Notes: generated by a model not told the origin, from the letters alone. A stretch of 64,000 bases of DNA from Alphaproteobacteria bacterium (GCA_021775805.1 JAJFHD010000004.1:43953-107952), one strand, 5' to 3'. Shown: positions 1 through 13,144, numbered from the stretch's first letter. Numbers and translations are program-made.

Positions 1-1649
1 GCGGTGTCGGCCGTTTCGGGCGCCATTGCGTTGTCCTGAACAGCACTTGCGGCGCTCGTTTCCTTTTCAGAGTCAGTGTCGTCCGCAGAGTCGGCTTTGT
101 TCTCGCCGTCGCCACTGCCCGCCTGATCCTCGACCTTGTTCTCGACCGTGTCTTCCGCAACCGGGCTTTCGTCCGGACCGGCAGACATGGAAGTTTCTTG
201 TTCGGCGTCGGGTTGGCTTTCCTGGACTTCTGCGTCCTCAACCGGATTGATGACCAATGCGGCATCCGCCGGGTCGGGTGGACCCTCCGCTGCCGCCGTC
301 GCGTCCAGATCATGGTCTGCGCTGAATTCCAGAGCGTCCAGCAACTCCGCAGCGCCATGATAGGCCAGGCCCTCCACCGGAACCCGCCACTCGAGAGCAT
401 CGAGTTTGCCCGAAACCGGTGAAACCGGCGACCATGCTTCCGCGACGTAGCCATCTGCCGTCCAGGCGGGATCACGCGGTGCCCGCACGGCCCGCGCGAG
501 CCATTCGCGCACCTTGCCGCGGGCGGCATTTTCACCGTCTTCGATTTCAGCCATCAGCAGGCAAACGCGCGACTGCAGCTTTTCATCGAGAAGCGGAGAC
601 AGAACGTTGCGGGCTTCCTTCCATTCTCTGGCCTCGATCGCCGCCCGCGCCACCGCCACCGGCCCTTCGATCGTGTCGGGCAGCTTTTGCGCGAGGGTCT
701 TGACGCGCTTGAGCCTGTCGCGCGGCGAATCTCCCGGTCGTGCATGCGCATAGACTTCCGCGAGATCGGGATGAGGCGCCAGTTTCCAGGTTCTCTCGAG
801 GACGCGCGCCGCCTTTTTCGTATTGCCCTGCGACGCCAGAATGCGGCCCGCAATTACCGCCGCCTGCACCAGGGCCGGTGCCAGTTTATGGGCATCGAGC
901 GCCAGCACCAGCGCCCTGTCCGTTTCGGCGTCTTCGATGTCCATGGCCTGGGCCACCATCAGAACCGCCTTCTGGCGGGCCGCATCCGGTTTCTCCACAA
1001 GCTTGTTCAGGCGCGCGGCTTCAAGCGTCCGTGTCGCCCCTTGCCAATCGTTATCGGCCGACTGCATGGCAAGCACGGCCAGGGTCGCCCAGGCGAGTTC
1101 CGGCTTCTCGCGCATGGCTCGCTCGGCATAGCCCCGCGCGGCTTCTGTATCGTTGTCGCGCCGGGCCTGGACGAACAGTCCATGCAGCCCCAGCGATTCG
1201 GTCTCCGGCGCTTGCAGCATGGCCTTGAAGACCCGGGTGGCGGACGCCTGGTCGCCATTCAGCTGAGCCGCTTGCGCCTTCAGCATCAAGGTCAGGGGCT
1301 CGTCGCGCAGCAGGTTCGCTGCCTGTTCTGACAGCTTGTTCGCGGTCCGGCCATCGCCCGCGCCAACCGCAATCATGCCCTGGCTCAACGCGTTGTAGCC
1401 CTTTTGGCGGCGCCTCGATCTGAAGAAGCCGCTGATCGATCCCGGCGCGCCTAAGATCCGGCGTACCACCGACCACAGGCTCAGCACCAGCACGATGAAC
1501 GCAGCCACGACGGCGGCGGCGAACATGACACTGGTTTGTATCTCATAACCAAGCCAGGTCAGGGTCACAGCCCCGGGCCGGTCGGCAAACCACGCCATGA
1601 CAAACGCCAGGATTGCGATGACGACGAATATGAAAATGGCACGCCACAT
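1..1649 (-). CDS. hemY: HemY family heme biosynthesis protein (TPR), partial, runs off the left edge
   Basis: Manual reverse translation from ATG at 1649 gives MWRAIFIFVVIAILAFVMAWFADRPGAVTLTWLGYEIQTS... with TPR-like C-terminal region. Absent from the ORF track because no stop lies in the window. Sits downstream of hemC-hemD-mitofilin. Confidence 0.85.
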   Translation of the reverse strand, partial: MWRAIFIFVVIAILAFVMAWFADRPGAVTLTWLGYEIQTSVMFAAAVVAAFIVLVLSLWSVVRRILGAPGSISGFFRSRRRQKGYNALSQGMIAVGAGDGRTANKLSEQAANLLRDEPLTLMLKAQAAQLNGDQASATRVFKAMLQAPETESLGLHGLFVQARRDNDTEAARGYAERAMREKPELAWATLAVLAMQSADNDWQGATRTLEAARLNKLVEKPDAARQKAVLMVAQAMDIEDAETDRALVLALDAHKLAPALVQAAVIAGRILASQGNTKKAARVLERTWKLAPHPDLAEVYAHARPGDSPRDRLKRVKTLAQKLPDTIEGPVAVARAAIEAREWKEARNVLSPLLDEKLQSRVCLLMAEIEDGENAARGKVREWLARAVRAPRDPAWTADGYVAEAWSPVSPVSGKLDALEWRVPVEGLAYHGAAELLDALEFSADHDLDATAAAEGPPDPADAALVINPVEDAEVQESQPDAEQETSMSAGPDESPVAEDTVENKVEDQAGSGDGENKADSADDTDSEKETSAASAVQDNAMAPETADT

Positions 1650-1653
1650 GACT

Positions 1654-3396
1654 TCAGTCTCCCGTACGCGCCAGGGCAGCGAGCATCCGCTGATCGGCTT
1701 CGTCCAAAGCAGCCTCGGCAGTAAGCCGTGCCTCGGCAAGGGCAAGCCATGATGTCATGCCCGTCGACACGGGACCCGCGATCGACTTTGCGCCCTTTAC
1801 CGCGGCTGCCAGGTCGCCGGATTTCAGATCGACTGCCATGCGGGCGGCAACGGACGCCTCATCCAGGGCATCGCCGGCGCCGGTCTTGCGGACTTTCACC
1901 ACCGATTCGAGACGGGAAATCAATCCGCTGACCAGGTCATCGGTCTGTGACGCGGCCTCGCCGGAAGAATTGATCTCCGCCAGCACCGTCGTGAAACCGG
2001 TTGTCAGGTCATCGCGGGTCGCAATGCCGGTTTGCACATGAGGCTCGACCACCGCCACCAGGGGATCGCTCGGCACAAGCGACTTGAACGCTGCGAACTC
2101 GTTGGCAAATCCCCTGCCCGTTCCGACCGCGCGCCTCAGTCCGGCAAGCGCAATCGCCGCTGCCGCGCCGCGGGTCTCGCCGGGGCCGCCCAGACGGGTC
2201 TCGATGGCATCCAGCCGGCCGGACACATCTCCCTTCAGGTCTGCGATGCCCTGAGAATTGGCGGCAACCGGAAGGGCATCGATATCGGTTTCAAGTTTGG
2301 CCAGCGCCGTCTTGATTTCCGTCACCGCCGTTGACAACCCGCCGGCTGTTTCATCGAGGGTCGAGAGTTTTCCGTCAAGGCCGTCGGGCAGGCTTGCCTT
2401 AAGGTCTTCGGCGATGCTGTCCAGCCGCGACGACAGGGACGACAGCTTCAGTGCAAGAGCATTCACCGACGGACCGGCGTCGCCTTCCGCTGTGCTCTGG
2501 CCGATGGCTTTGACCGATGCCTCCATATTCTTTACCCCGGCAAGGGCCGCCTCCGCAGACGCCGTTGTCTGTTCCAGACGGGCTTCGAGCTTGCCTGCGG
2601 CCTCCCGCTGCCCGGACACCTCACCGGCCAGTGTCGTGCTGGTCGTGGTGATCTCGCCGACACGGCCTTCCAGAGCCTCAATCCGTCCCCCGTAGTCGGG
2701 CACCGCCTGAGTCTCGCTGGTTGATTCGGCAATTCTTTTTTCAAGGGCGTCGATACGCTGGGTGACGGCCGCCTGATCGGAACTCGAGGCGTTCCACGGG
2801 ATCAGGTCGAGCTGGTCGAGACCCGCAATGATCACGAAGCAGACAAAGGCCCCCGCAGCACCGGCGCCCGCGAACGCAAGCATCCCGGTTTTCTCGTCCC
2901 TGGCAGTCGCCGCCGCCCGCGCCGGGCCCGACGACCCGGCCGGGTCTTTCAACGGGGCAGCCGTATTCCCGGCAGGGCGGGCCGGTTGCTTCGGCGTTGA
3001 ATCCTTCTCAGGCTTGTCCGGCTTGCTATTGCCGGTCTCGGATTTTTCAGCTGCGGGTTTTTGCGTCACCGACTCATCCGCTGGCTGACCGGCCTTTTTA
3101 ACGCCGGGCTTTTCTTGAACCGCGTCCTTTTTGGCAGGGGCCGGGGTCGCGGCGGCCGCCGTGCCGGCCTTCGCGATCTTTTCGGCTGCCGCGGTTTCTT
3201 TTTCTGCAGCCTTGGGGGTTTCGGCAGGCGGCGGATCTGCTGTTTCGGACGCAGCCTTATCAGCCGCCGGTTTGTCCGGAATTTCGGTTGCTTCCAGGTC
3301 GATCACAGGGGCCCGGGTGACCTTCTTGCGCGAGGCCGGCCCCGTCGTCCTGCGGGTCGTTGTCTTCTTCTGACCAGGTTTGTCCGACTCAGCCAC
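1654..3396 (-). CDS. Mitofilin/Mic60-like inner membrane protein (COG4223-type)
   Basis: 580 aa ORF: Pro/Ala/Lys-rich N-terminus, one TM segment, coiled coil, C-terminal mitofilin-like domain; located between hemD and hemY as is usual in alphaproteobacteria. Confidence 0.85.
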   Translation of the reverse strand: MAESDKPGQKKTTTRRTTGPASRKKVTRAPVIDLEATEIPDKPAADKAASETADPPPAETPKAAEKETAAAEKIAKAGTAAAATPAPAKKDAVQEKPGVKKAGQPADESVTQKPAAEKSETGNSKPDKPEKDSTPKQPARPAGNTAAPLKDPAGSSGPARAAATARDEKTGMLAFAGAGAAGAFVCFVIIAGLDQLDLIPWNASSSDQAAVTQRIDALEKRIAESTSETQAVPDYGGRIEALEGRVGEITTTSTTLAGEVSGQREAAGKLEARLEQTTASAEAALAGVKNMEASVKAIGQSTAEGDAGPSVNALALKLSSLSSRLDSIAEDLKASLPDGLDGKLSTLDETAGGLSTAVTEIKTALAKLETDIDALPVAANSQGIADLKGDVSGRLDAIETRLGGPGETRGAAAAIALAGLRRAVGTGRGFANEFAAFKSLVPSDPLVAVVEPHVQTGIATRDDLTTGFTTVLAEINSSGEAASQTDDLVSGLISRLESVVKVRKTGAGDALDEASVAARMAVDLKSGDLAAAVKGAKSIAGPVSTGMTSWLALAEARLTAEAALDEADQRMLAALARTGD

Positions 3397-3533
3397 GATA
3401 CCGATACTCCATTTGCCGGCTGGAAAAGGGCGGCCGGCGCCACGCCCGTGATCTTATACCAAAAGCCAGCTATAAGACGAGTTGGTAATGCATACCAGTG
3501 CCGCAGCGTCGCAAGCCGGCCGTTCCGCGACCA

Positions 3534-4259
3534 TCAATCCGGTCTCAACAGAGCCAGCATTCCTGCCAGATCGGGCGTTCTCGACGTCTGAACATTCGCG
3601 TCATGGCCCGACAACCCGTCGTGCACTTTCTCGGCAACAGCCCGCGACAGGCAGAACGCGTTCAGTGCGGCCGCGGCCGCGGCCAAGCCGGACCGGCACA
3701 CCAGGTCGGTCCAGATCGCGGCGGTTCTCGGTGAAAACAGAAGCACACCATCCACGCCGCCTCGTTCCAGCGCTTGGGCTGTCGCGGTCTTCAGCCGGTC
3801 CACCGGCACGGCATCGTACAACACCGCCCGCTCGACCGCGTACCCGTGCGTGCCCAGCATGGCTCTCAGATCGCCGGCGACCTTGCTTCCGGTCGGATAG
3901 AGCAGCGGACCGCTTTCAGGATCGACCCGTTCGCGGACAAGAGCCACCAGTGCCGCAAGATCGCCCGCCGCACTTTCCACATTTGAGAAGCCGGCCTGTC
4001 TGGCCGCATCGCGGGACGCATCGCCAACCGCATACACCGGCAGGCCGAGGCATCCCGGGCCGACGCCGTCAACCGCGAGATACCGCATCCCGTTGGCACT
4101 GGTAACCAGCAGTCCCTGATATCGACTGAGTATCGGACGCGTGGTCTCCCTCGGCACGATCTCCAGCAGGGGTTCGACGATAACGTCGTGCCCGTCGTGC
4201 CGCAGCACGGTGGCAAGCTCTTCAGAGTCGCCGCTTGGGCGGGTCACAACGAGACGCAT
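3534..4259 (-). CDS. hemD: Uroporphyrinogen-III synthase
   Basis: 241 aa ORF 'MRLVVTRPSGDSEELATVLRHDGHDVIVEPLLEI...', immediately downstream of hemC. Confidence 0.9.
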   Translation of the reverse strand: MRLVVTRPSGDSEELATVLRHDGHDVIVEPLLEIVPRETTRPILSRYQGLLVTSANGMRYLAVDGVGPGCLGLPVYAVGDASRDAARQAGFSNVESAAGDLAALVALVRERVDPESGPLLYPTGSKVAGDLRAMLGTHGYAVERAVLYDAVPVDRLKTATAQALERGGVDGVLLFSPRTAAIWTDLVCRSGLAAAAAALNAFCLSRAVAEKVHDGLSGHDANVQTSRTPDLAGMLALLRPD

Positions 4260-4265
4260 GGCCGC

Positions 4266-5258
4266 TCATCCAAAAAAGCCGGGGCCGCCGCGCGCTTTCA
4301 GTTCCCGGCCCGCGTCGGCTCCCAAGACGACTGCATCCTCGGCATTGCCGGTGCGTTGGGTTTCGTGACATGTCGTCCCGTCCGGGGTCAGGATCATGCC
4401 GCGCAACATCAGGCAGTCGGTTTCATCAAGCTCTGCCAAGCCCGCGATCGGGGTCCGGCATGAGCCGTCGAGTTCAGCCAGCAGTGCGCGCTCCGCCGAG
4501 ACACATATCGATGTCAGCTCATGGTTGAGAGGCCGCAGAATCTCGGCCATGTGGTGGTCTGCCTCGCGGGCCTCTATGCCGATCGCGCCCTGGGCGACGG
4601 CCGGAAGCATGTCCTGGGTGTCGACGCGCTCGGTAATTTCGTGCTCAAGACCCAGGCGCCGGAGTCCGGAGCAGGCAAGAATCGTCGCATCGACGACCCC
4701 TTCGCGCAGCTTGCGCAGGCGGGTGTCGACATTGCCGCGGTACATGACCACCTCGATGTCCGGCCTGAGGCGCTTGATCTGAGCCTGCCGGCGCAGCGAG
4801 GACGATCCGACCACGGACCCGTGCGGCAAATCCCTGAGCCGGGACGCGACCGGGCTCAGGTAGCCGTCAAGCGGGTCTTCGCGCGGCAGCAGACAGTCGA
4901 TCACAAGCCCGTCGGGCAGCGTTGTCGGCATGTCCTTCATCGAGTGGACGGCAATGTCGATTTCCCCTTCGATCAGTGCGGATTCGATTTCTTTTGTAAA
5001 CAGCCCCTTGCCGCCGACCTCTGACAGGGGACGGTCCTGGATTCTGTCGCCGGACGTCTTGATGATGACGATCTCGATGGCATCGAGGTCGATTTCATGG
5101 GTGTCGGCAAGAAGACTGCGCACCTGTTCGGCCTGAACCAGCGCGAGCTTGCTGCCTCTTGTTCCAATTCGAATTTGTGGCGTTTGCAATGGAGTGTCCT
5201 CGAATGATAGACGGTGTGCCCAGGCGTAGGCGCGCACTATATCGCCACAGGCGCACAC
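4266..5258 (-). CDS. hemC: Hydroxymethylbilane synthase (porphobilinogen deaminase)
   Basis: Contains [35 protein letters not shown]. True start may be TTG at 5189 ([13 protein letters not shown]). Confidence 0.95.
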   Translation of the reverse strand: MCACGDIVRAYAWAHRLSFEDTPLQTPQIRIGTRGSKLALVQAEQVRSLLADTHEIDLDAIEIVIIKTSGDRIQDRPLSEVGGKGLFTKEIESALIEGEIDIAVHSMKDMPTTLPDGLVIDCLLPREDPLDGYLSPVASRLRDLPHGSVVGSSSLRRQAQIKRLRPDIEVVMYRGNVDTRLRKLREGVVDATILACSGLRRLGLEHEITERVDTQDMLPAVAQGAIGIEAREADHHMAEILRPLNHELTSICVSAERALLAELDGSCRTPIAGLAELDETDCLMLRGMILTPDGTTCHETQRTGNAEDAVVLGADAGRELKARGGPGFFG

Positions 5259-5281
5259 GCAAAGAAAATTCTGGAAGGTTC

Positions 5282-6373
5282 ATGGACCCTGCCGCGCCCG
5301 AGCATATTGTCCTGGGGATAGAAACCAGCTGCGATGAAACCGCCGCCTCCGTGATCCTGCGTCAGGGCGATGGCGCGGGACGGATTCTTTCCAATGTCGT
5401 CTTCTCCCAACTCGACGACCACGCACCCTATGGCGGCGTGGTTCCCGAAATTGCCGCCCGCGCCCATATCGCCCATCTGGACACCGTGCTTGAGCAAGCC
5501 CTTGCCGACGCCGACCTCACGTTTGCCGATCTCGATGCGGTCGCCGCCACCGCCGGGCCGGGGCTGATCGGCGGCGTTATCGTCGGGTTGATGGCCGGCA
5601 AGGCCATCGCCCTGGTGCAGGATATTCCGTTGATCGCGGTAAACCACTTGGAGGGTCACGCCCTGACCGCGCGTCTGACCGACGGACTGGATTTTCCCTA
5701 TCTGCTGCTGCTCGTATCCGGCGGACACACCCAGCTTCTGGTGGTCGAAGGGGTCGGCGATTACACCCGTCTGGGGACGACCATCGATGACGCCCTGGGC
5801 GAAGCATTCGACAAGACCGCCAAACTCCTGGGATTGGGTTACCCTGGCGGGCCGGCCGTCGAACAGGCCGCCGCTCGGGGGATGTCCGGCCGCTTCGACC
5901 TTCCCCGCCCCCTGCTCGGTAGGCCGGGTTGCAATTTTTCGTTTTCCGGCCTCAAGACGGCGGTCCGCCGCGCCGCGGAACAGGTTGCCCCGGTCACCCA
6001 AACCGACGTCTGTGATATCTGCGCCGCCTTCCAGGACGCCGTCGCCGACTGCGTCCGCGATCGCACCCAAACTGCCGTGACCGAATTTCAACAGAGGTTT
6101 CCCGGCACGCCCGAGCCTGTTCTCGTGGTCGCCGGCGGTGTTGCCGCCAATCAGGCCCTCAGGCAACGGCTCGGACAGGTGTGCGGCAAGAACGGGTTCC
6201 GGCTTGTGGCGCCGGCCCCTTATCTGTGCACCGATAACGGCGCCATGATCGCATGGGCCGGAGCGGAACGCCTCGCCCTTGGTCTGATCGATCAGCTCGA
6301 TGCATCGCCCAGGGCCCGCTGGCCGCTCGATCCGGACGCCGAACCGGCACCTGGGGCCGGGGTAAAAGCGTGA
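5282..6373 (+). CDS. tsaD: tRNA N6-adenosine threonylcarbamoyltransferase
   Basis: [23 protein letters not shown]..., [21 protein letters not shown]. Start refined inside the ORF 5159..6373. Confidence 0.95.
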   Translation: MDPAAPEHIVLGIETSCDETAASVILRQGDGAGRILSNVVFSQLDDHAPYGGVVPEIAARAHIAHLDTVLEQALADADLTFADLDAVAATAGPGLIGGVIVGLMAGKAIALVQDIPLIAVNHLEGHALTARLTDGLDFPYLLLLVSGGHTQLLVVEGVGDYTRLGTTIDDALGEAFDKTAKLLGLGYPGGPAVEQAAARGMSGRFDLPRPLLGRPGCNFSFSGLKTAVRRAAEQVAPVTQTDVCDICAAFQDAVADCVRDRTQTAVTEFQQRFPGTPEPVLVVAGGVAANQALRQRLGQVCGKNGFRLVAPAPYLCTDNGAMIAWAGAERLALGLIDQLDASPRARWPLDPDAEPAPGAGVKA

Positions 6374-6466
6374 ATCTCGTTCCGGCATTTCACGTCCTGC
6401 CGTGACATTGCGGCCGGTCCGCGATAGCTATAAAGACTGGGTCTTGTCTTACGCGGGTGGACGGCT

Positions 6467-7462
6467 GTGAAATTTGAGCGCATTGGTGTTGTCGGGGGCG
6501 GTGCCTGGGGGACCGCGCTGGCGGGTGTGATCGCCCGCGCCGGTGGCAGGGCGCTTGTCTGGGCCAGGGAGGGGGACGTTGTCGACGCCATTAATCAGTC
6601 TCATGAAAACACGGTTTTCCTTCCGGGCATTCCGCTTCCCGCAAACATCACAGCCACCGCCGATCTCGCCGACCTGGGCGCGGCCGATGCGCTGCTGGTG
6701 GTAACGCCGGCCCAGGCGCTGCGCCAGGTATGCCTCGCGCTCAAGCCGTTTACCGGCCGGCATCAGCCTGTTGTCCTGTGTTCCAAGGGCATCGAGCAAT
6801 CCTCCGGCAAGCTCATGAGCGAGGCCTTCGAGGAGACGGTTCCCGGCAGCCGCGCACTGATATTGTCAGGTCCGTCTTTTGCCGCTGACGTGGCCCATGG
6901 TCTCCCCACCGCGGTGACATTGGCGGGGCCCGACCAGACAGTGGTCCAGGCTCTGGCAGAGGCCCTTCGCGGACCGGCTTTTCGGCCTTACCTCTCCAGC
7001 GATGTTGTTGGCACCCAGATCGGCGGGTCGGTCAAGAATGTGCTGGCGATTGCCTGCGGCATTGTCGACGGCAAGCGGATGGGGCCGAGCGCACGGGCGG
7101 CATTGGTCACCCGCGGGTTTGCGGAGATGGTGAGGTTCGGTGTAACCCGGGGCGCCGACCCGGCAACCCTGAGCGGCCTGTCGGGTCTCGGCGATCTTGT
7201 GTTGACCTGTTCCAGTCCGCAATCCAGAAACATGTCCCTTGGGATGGCTCTGGGCGAGGGCCGCAGCCTGACGGACGTGCTGGGCGAACGCAATTCGGTG
7301 AGTGAGGGGGTTCATTCAGCCGCCATCGTCACCAGAATGGCCGCCGACGCCGGTGTGGAAATGCCAATCTGCAAGGCGGTGGACGATATTCTGAATCACG
7401 GCGCCGACATTGACGCCACAGTGGAAGCCCTGCTCAACCGGCCGTTACGGTCCGAAATCTGA
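6467..7462 (+). CDS. gpsA: NAD(P)H-dependent glycerol-3-phosphate dehydrogenase
   Basis: GVVGGGAWGTALA N-terminus, LSGPSFAADVA, GSVKNVLAIACGIVDG. Confidence 0.95.
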   Translation: MKFERIGVVGGGAWGTALAGVIARAGGRALVWAREGDVVDAINQSHENTVFLPGIPLPANITATADLADLGAADALLVVTPAQALRQVCLALKPFTGRHQPVVLCSKGIEQSSGKLMSEAFEETVPGSRALILSGPSFAADVAHGLPTAVTLAGPDQTVVQALAEALRGPAFRPYLSSDVVGTQIGGSVKNVLAIACGIVDGKRMGPSARAALVTRGFAEMVRFGVTRGADPATLSGLSGLGDLVLTCSSPQSRNMSLGMALGEGRSLTDVLGERNSVSEGVHSAAIVTRMAADAGVEMPICKAVDDILNHGADIDATVEALLNRPLRSEI

Positions 7463-7509
7463 TACCGGCACAATCAATTGTCGATAACCTGAACCATCGG
7501 AGTTGCCTC

Positions 7510-7800
7510 ATGCTTTTTGCTGTTATCTGTACGGACAAGCCGGGAAGTCTGGACGTCCGTCTGGCCAACCGGCCCGATCATGTTGAATTCCTGAAAGGAC
7601 TGGGCGATCGGTTGAAGCTGGCCGGTCCCTTTACGGGAGAGGATGGAGACGGCATGAACGGCAGCCTGTTGGTCCTGGAGGCAGACTCTATCGCCGAAGC
7701 CCGGCTGATTGCCTGCGAAGACCCGTATGCCGTGGCAGGCCTTTTTGACAAGACGGATATCCGGCCCTGGAAACGGGTCATCAGCAATATGGGAGATTGA
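7510..7800 (+). CDS. YciI family protein
   Basis: 96 aa, MLFAVICTDKPGSLDVRLANRPDHVEFLK...GPF...DPYAVAGLF typical YciI pattern. Confidence 0.85.
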   Translation: MLFAVICTDKPGSLDVRLANRPDHVEFLKGLGDRLKLAGPFTGEDGDGMNGSLLVLEADSIAEARLIACEDPYAVAGLFDKTDIRPWKRVISNMGD

Positions 7801-7804
7801 GGCC

Positions 7805-8230
7805 ATGGCCTATTGGCTGTTCAAGTCTGAACCCAACACATGGGGTTGGAACGACCAGGTAAAGGAAGGCGACAAGGGCGCCGAGTGGGACGGCGTCCGC
7901 AACCATCAGGCCAACAATTTCATGAAGGAAATGAAAGTTGGCGACTTCGGTTTCTTCTATCACTCGGTTAATGAAAAACAGGTCGTGGGCATTGTCAGGA
8001 TCGTGCGCGAACATTATCCCGACGACACCGATGCCAGCGGACGGTTCGGCATGGTCGATGTCGCCGCTGTTGACCCGGTTCCAACACCGGTGACTCTGGC
8101 CCAGATCAAGGTCGAACCCGGGCTTGAGGACATGATCCTGGTCAAGAACTCACGACTTTCCGTCCAGCCCGTGACCAACAAGGAATGGAAGATCGTATGC
8201 CGGATGGCGGGTCTCAAGAAAGCCCCGTGA
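7805..8230 (+). CDS. EVE domain-containing protein
   Basis: MAYWLFKSEPNTWGWNDQVKEG...WDGVRNHQANNFMKEMKVGDFGFFYHS; EVE/PUA-like family. Confidence 0.9.
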   Translation: MAYWLFKSEPNTWGWNDQVKEGDKGAEWDGVRNHQANNFMKEMKVGDFGFFYHSVNEKQVVGIVRIVREHYPDDTDASGRFGMVDVAAVDPVPTPVTLAQIKVEPGLEDMILVKNSRLSVQPVTNKEWKIVCRMAGLKKAP

Positions 8231-8233
8231 CCG

Positions 8234-8587
8234 GTGTCCGCGCCGATTCCCATATGCCGCACGGATCAAGTGCCGAACCGCAGCGCTCACGGCTTTCTGC
8301 TCGATCTCGACGATCGGCCGCTCAATCTGATTGTGTTTCGTCGTGACGGAGACGTCAGGGTCTTCGTCAACGCCTGCCCGCATGTGGGCACACCGCTCGA
8401 GATTTTCCCCGGCCGTTTCATGACCCGCGACGGTCGACATCTCCTGTGTTCCACCCACGGTGCCCGGTTTCGGCCCGAGGACGGGTTATGTATAGCGGGA
8501 CCCTGCAAAGGCAAGTATCTGAGCGCTCTGCCCTGTTTCAACCGTGACGGCACGGTCTGGTTATCCTCCGGGGACGCAGCGATCTAG
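8234..8587 (+). CDS. Rieske (2Fe-2S) domain protein
   Basis: GTG start; CPHVGTPLE and CSTHGARFRPEDGLCIAGPC (C-x-H / C-x2-H Rieske motifs). Confidence 0.85.
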   Translation: MSAPIPICRTDQVPNRSAHGFLLDLDDRPLNLIVFRRDGDVRVFVNACPHVGTPLEIFPGRFMTRDGRHLLCSTHGARFRPEDGLCIAGPCKGKYLSALPCFNRDGTVWLSSGDAAI

Positions 8588-8610
8588 CCTTTACTGTCAT
8601 CGGGAGAGAC

Positions 8611-9030
8611 ATGACCATGCTGTTCAACGTTGACTTTTTTGTCGTGGCCAGAGCGTCTGGGGCCGGGTTCGTCGTGGCGGTGCTCTGGTTCGGCATTCTC
8701 GACCAGTGGTGGCGTCGTTTACAAGATCGTCCGGCATCGGCATGGGCGTTTCAGTTGTCTTTCAGGCTTGCGGCATCGGCAGTGTCATCCTGTGTCACGG
8801 CATTCATGCTTCATCATCTGCTGCTTGGCTATCTTGGCGCCGAGGATCCACGGTCCGGAGCACTGGTCGCCGGTCTGATCTGGGTGGGATTTACAGCGCC
8901 GTTTCTGGTTTTGTCCTGGGTGTCTTCGGGTTCCTCCCCCCGGCGTCTGGCCACAGACGGGTTCGGGGCCCTTTTGGTTATTGCAGCGATTGGTTGGGTG
9001 ACCGGATTGGCGGGCGGTCCCTACCGCTGA
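8611..9030 (+). CDS. DUF1761-like membrane protein
   Basis: 139 aa, four hydrophobic segments; general resemblance to DUF1761. Confidence 0.5.
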   Translation: MTMLFNVDFFVVARASGAGFVVAVLWFGILDQWWRRLQDRPASAWAFQLSFRLAASAVSSCVTAFMLHHLLLGYLGAEDPRSGALVAGLIWVGFTAPFLVLSWVSSGSSPRRLATDGFGALLVIAAIGWVTGLAGGPYR

Positions 9031-9156
9031 GGGCCGGCGTATTGGCCCAAACGTCTAAAGACGAAAGTCGAACGGCCAATCGCTTGCCGCAGACTTGAGG
9101 CCTGCGCATAATGCGGCCCGCAACGAATTCGATTAACAGGGGAAAGGAAGCCCGTC

Positions 9157-11106
<1,950 letters not shown>

Positions 11107-11226
11107 GCGGTTGCCAATGGCCGCTGCTCGGCGGTGTAGAAGGTTTTGAGAGGCGCCTGGACATTGTTCAGGCGACTTTTCATTGTATGTTGTTGCCAAC
11201 CACTGCGGACCACGAGGAGCGCAACC

Positions 11227-11616
11227 ATGTCGACAGACCTCACCATGCTCACCTGGACGGCAGGCCTGACCCTGGTCCTGTGGCTCCCCTACATCCTCAA
11301 GCGGCTCATGACCTTCGGTCCGCTTGGCGCCCTGACCTACAAGAACGACGCCGAGCCTCTCGACGACTGGGCGGAGCGCGCCAAGAAGGCCCATTACAAC
11401 GCTATTGAAAACCTCGCCCCGTTCGCCGTCCTGGTGTTGGTGGCGCATGTGGCCAGCGCCGCAAACGCGGCCACGGCGGCCGCCGCGATTGCCTACTTCT
11501 GGGCCCGTGTCGCGCACTATATTCTGTATGTGGCCGGCGTACCGTTTGGAAGGACGCTAACGTTCGCGTTAGGTTGGTTGGCGCAATTGTGCATCCTCTA
11601 TCAGATCATCACCTGA
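11227..11616 (+). CDS. MAPEG family membrane protein
   Basis: ATG at 11227; ~130 aa four-TM, 'ERAKKAHYNAIENLAPFAVLVL' is MAPEG-like. Confidence 0.85.
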   Translation: MSTDLTMLTWTAGLTLVLWLPYILKRLMTFGPLGALTYKNDAEPLDDWAERAKKAHYNAIENLAPFAVLVLVAHVASAANAATAAAAIAYFWARVAHYILYVAGVPFGRTLTFALGWLAQLCILYQIIT

Positions 11617-11760
11617 CAAGTTTTGCGCTTGTCTTGACGTTAACATTCATATTAGTTGATGCGACTCAGATCAGTTAACGTGCGCGTCCTTTACAACATG
11701 CCCTAGAGTCTGGACGGGTCACGATTAAGGGTCCACGAATCGATCTTATTTCCGTTAACG

Positions 11761-12012
11761 TTAGAAATCAGATGAAATTCCGTTTATTTCCCAATCACCG
11801 TAACGAACAGGATCAAGCCCGCCGCGCCCGTCAACTTCCTTCGGTCGTTGCGCCATTTCTGCATCGCGCTTTGCCCGCCGCGCTTCCGCTTCCTTTAGGG
11901 CCCGTTCGGCCGGCGTGCTCACATTGCTGTCCTTGACGTCACGTTCAAAGCCTTCGGAATTACCATCGTCGGATTTCGATGATGCGGGCGTTTCATTCGA
12001 TTCTGCATTCAT
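11761..12012 (-). CDS. DUF1674 (SDHAF4-like) protein
   Basis: C-terminus 'EVDGRGGLDPVRYGDWEINGISSDF' matches the conserved DUF1674 tail. Confidence 0.85.
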   Translation of the reverse strand: MNAESNETPASSKSDDGNSEGFERDVKDSNVSTPAERALKEAEARRAKRDAEMAQRPKEVDGRGGLDPVRYGDWEINGISSDF

Positions 12013-12160
12013 GACGTTAACGGCAACCTTACTTTTTGGACAGGTTCTTGCAATTCGTGCTTGTGTTTCCCATCATATATCATGAAACCGTAAAGTGCAT
12101 CAGGACATGCACGATCTGGGGTGACGGTTTGACCCTCGACTTTGGAAGGACTGCCTGCCC

Positions 12161-13066
12161 GTGAATTACATGCGTACATCTCTTCTGCTCGCGGCCATGA
12201 CCGGATTGTTCCTGGCTGTCGGTTATCTGGTCGGCGGACAGGCCGGCATGCTGATCGCCTTTGCCGTGGCCCTGGCGATGAATGCGTTCAGCTACTGGAA
12301 TTCCGACAAGATGGTCCTGCGCATGCACGGTGCCCAGGAGGTCAACGATCAGACCGCGCCGGAATATGTCGAAATCGTCCGCCGCCTCGCCCGCAATGCG
12401 GACCTGCCGATGCCCAAGACTTATGTCATGCACAACGCCCAGCCCAACGCTTTTGCCACCGGCCGCGACCCTGAACATGCAGCCGTTGCCGCGACCACCG
12501 GTCTTCTCGAACGATTGACGCCTGAAGAGGTCGCCGGCGTCATGGCCCACGAGCTGGCCCATATCAAGAATCGCGACACCCTGATCATGACGATTACCGC
12601 GACGATTGCCGGCGCCATATCCATGCTCGCCAATTTTGCCATGTTCTTCCGCGGCGATCGCAACAACCCGCTTGGCCTGATCGGATCCCTCGCCCTGATG
12701 TTCCTGGCGCCGATGGCGGCGATGATCGTCCAGATGGCAATCAGCCGGAACCGGGAATATGCCGCGGACCGTCTCGGTGCCGAAATCTGCCGTCGGCCCA
12801 TGTGGCTGGGTTCGGCACTGGGACGACTGGAACAAGGGGCTCACGACTACGAAAACCAGGCGGCCGAACGCAACCCGGCGACAGCCCACATGTTCATCAT
12901 CAACCCCTTGTCCGGCGAGCGCATGGACGGTCTGTTTTCGACTCACCCCAACACACGCAACCGCATTGCAGCGCTCCAGAAACTGGCCAATGAATGGCAG
13001 ACCCCCGGTGCTGACACGGTGTTCGACCATGACGAAGACGAACGCAGGTCTGGACCCTGGACCTGA
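12161..13066 (+). CDS. htpX: Zinc metalloprotease HtpX
   Basis: [17 protein letters not shown] (HExxH), multi-TM N-terminus, [12 protein letters not shown]...[14 protein letters not shown]. Confidence 0.95.
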   Translation: MNYMRTSLLLAAMTGLFLAVGYLVGGQAGMLIAFAVALAMNAFSYWNSDKMVLRMHGAQEVNDQTAPEYVEIVRRLARNADLPMPKTYVMHNAQPNAFATGRDPEHAAVAATTGLLERLTPEEVAGVMAHELAHIKNRDTLIMTITATIAGAISMLANFAMFFRGDRNNPLGLIGSLALMFLAPMAAMIVQMAISRNREYAADRLGAEICRRPMWLGSALGRLEQGAHDYENQAAERNPATAHMFIINPLSGERMDGLFSTHPNTRNRIAALQKLANEWQTPGADTVFDHDEDERRSGPWT

Positions 13067-13144
13067 ACCGGTCTAAGGGAGACGTCTGAAGTCGGGGATG
13101 CGTCTTCCTTCACCCTGGCAGTAACCCTGAAGCCGGACCTCTCC

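Noticed and set aside
1654-3396. Mic60/mitofilin homologue as a novelty
   Set aside because: Alphaproteobacterial Mic60 next to hem genes is already established; ordinary for this clade.
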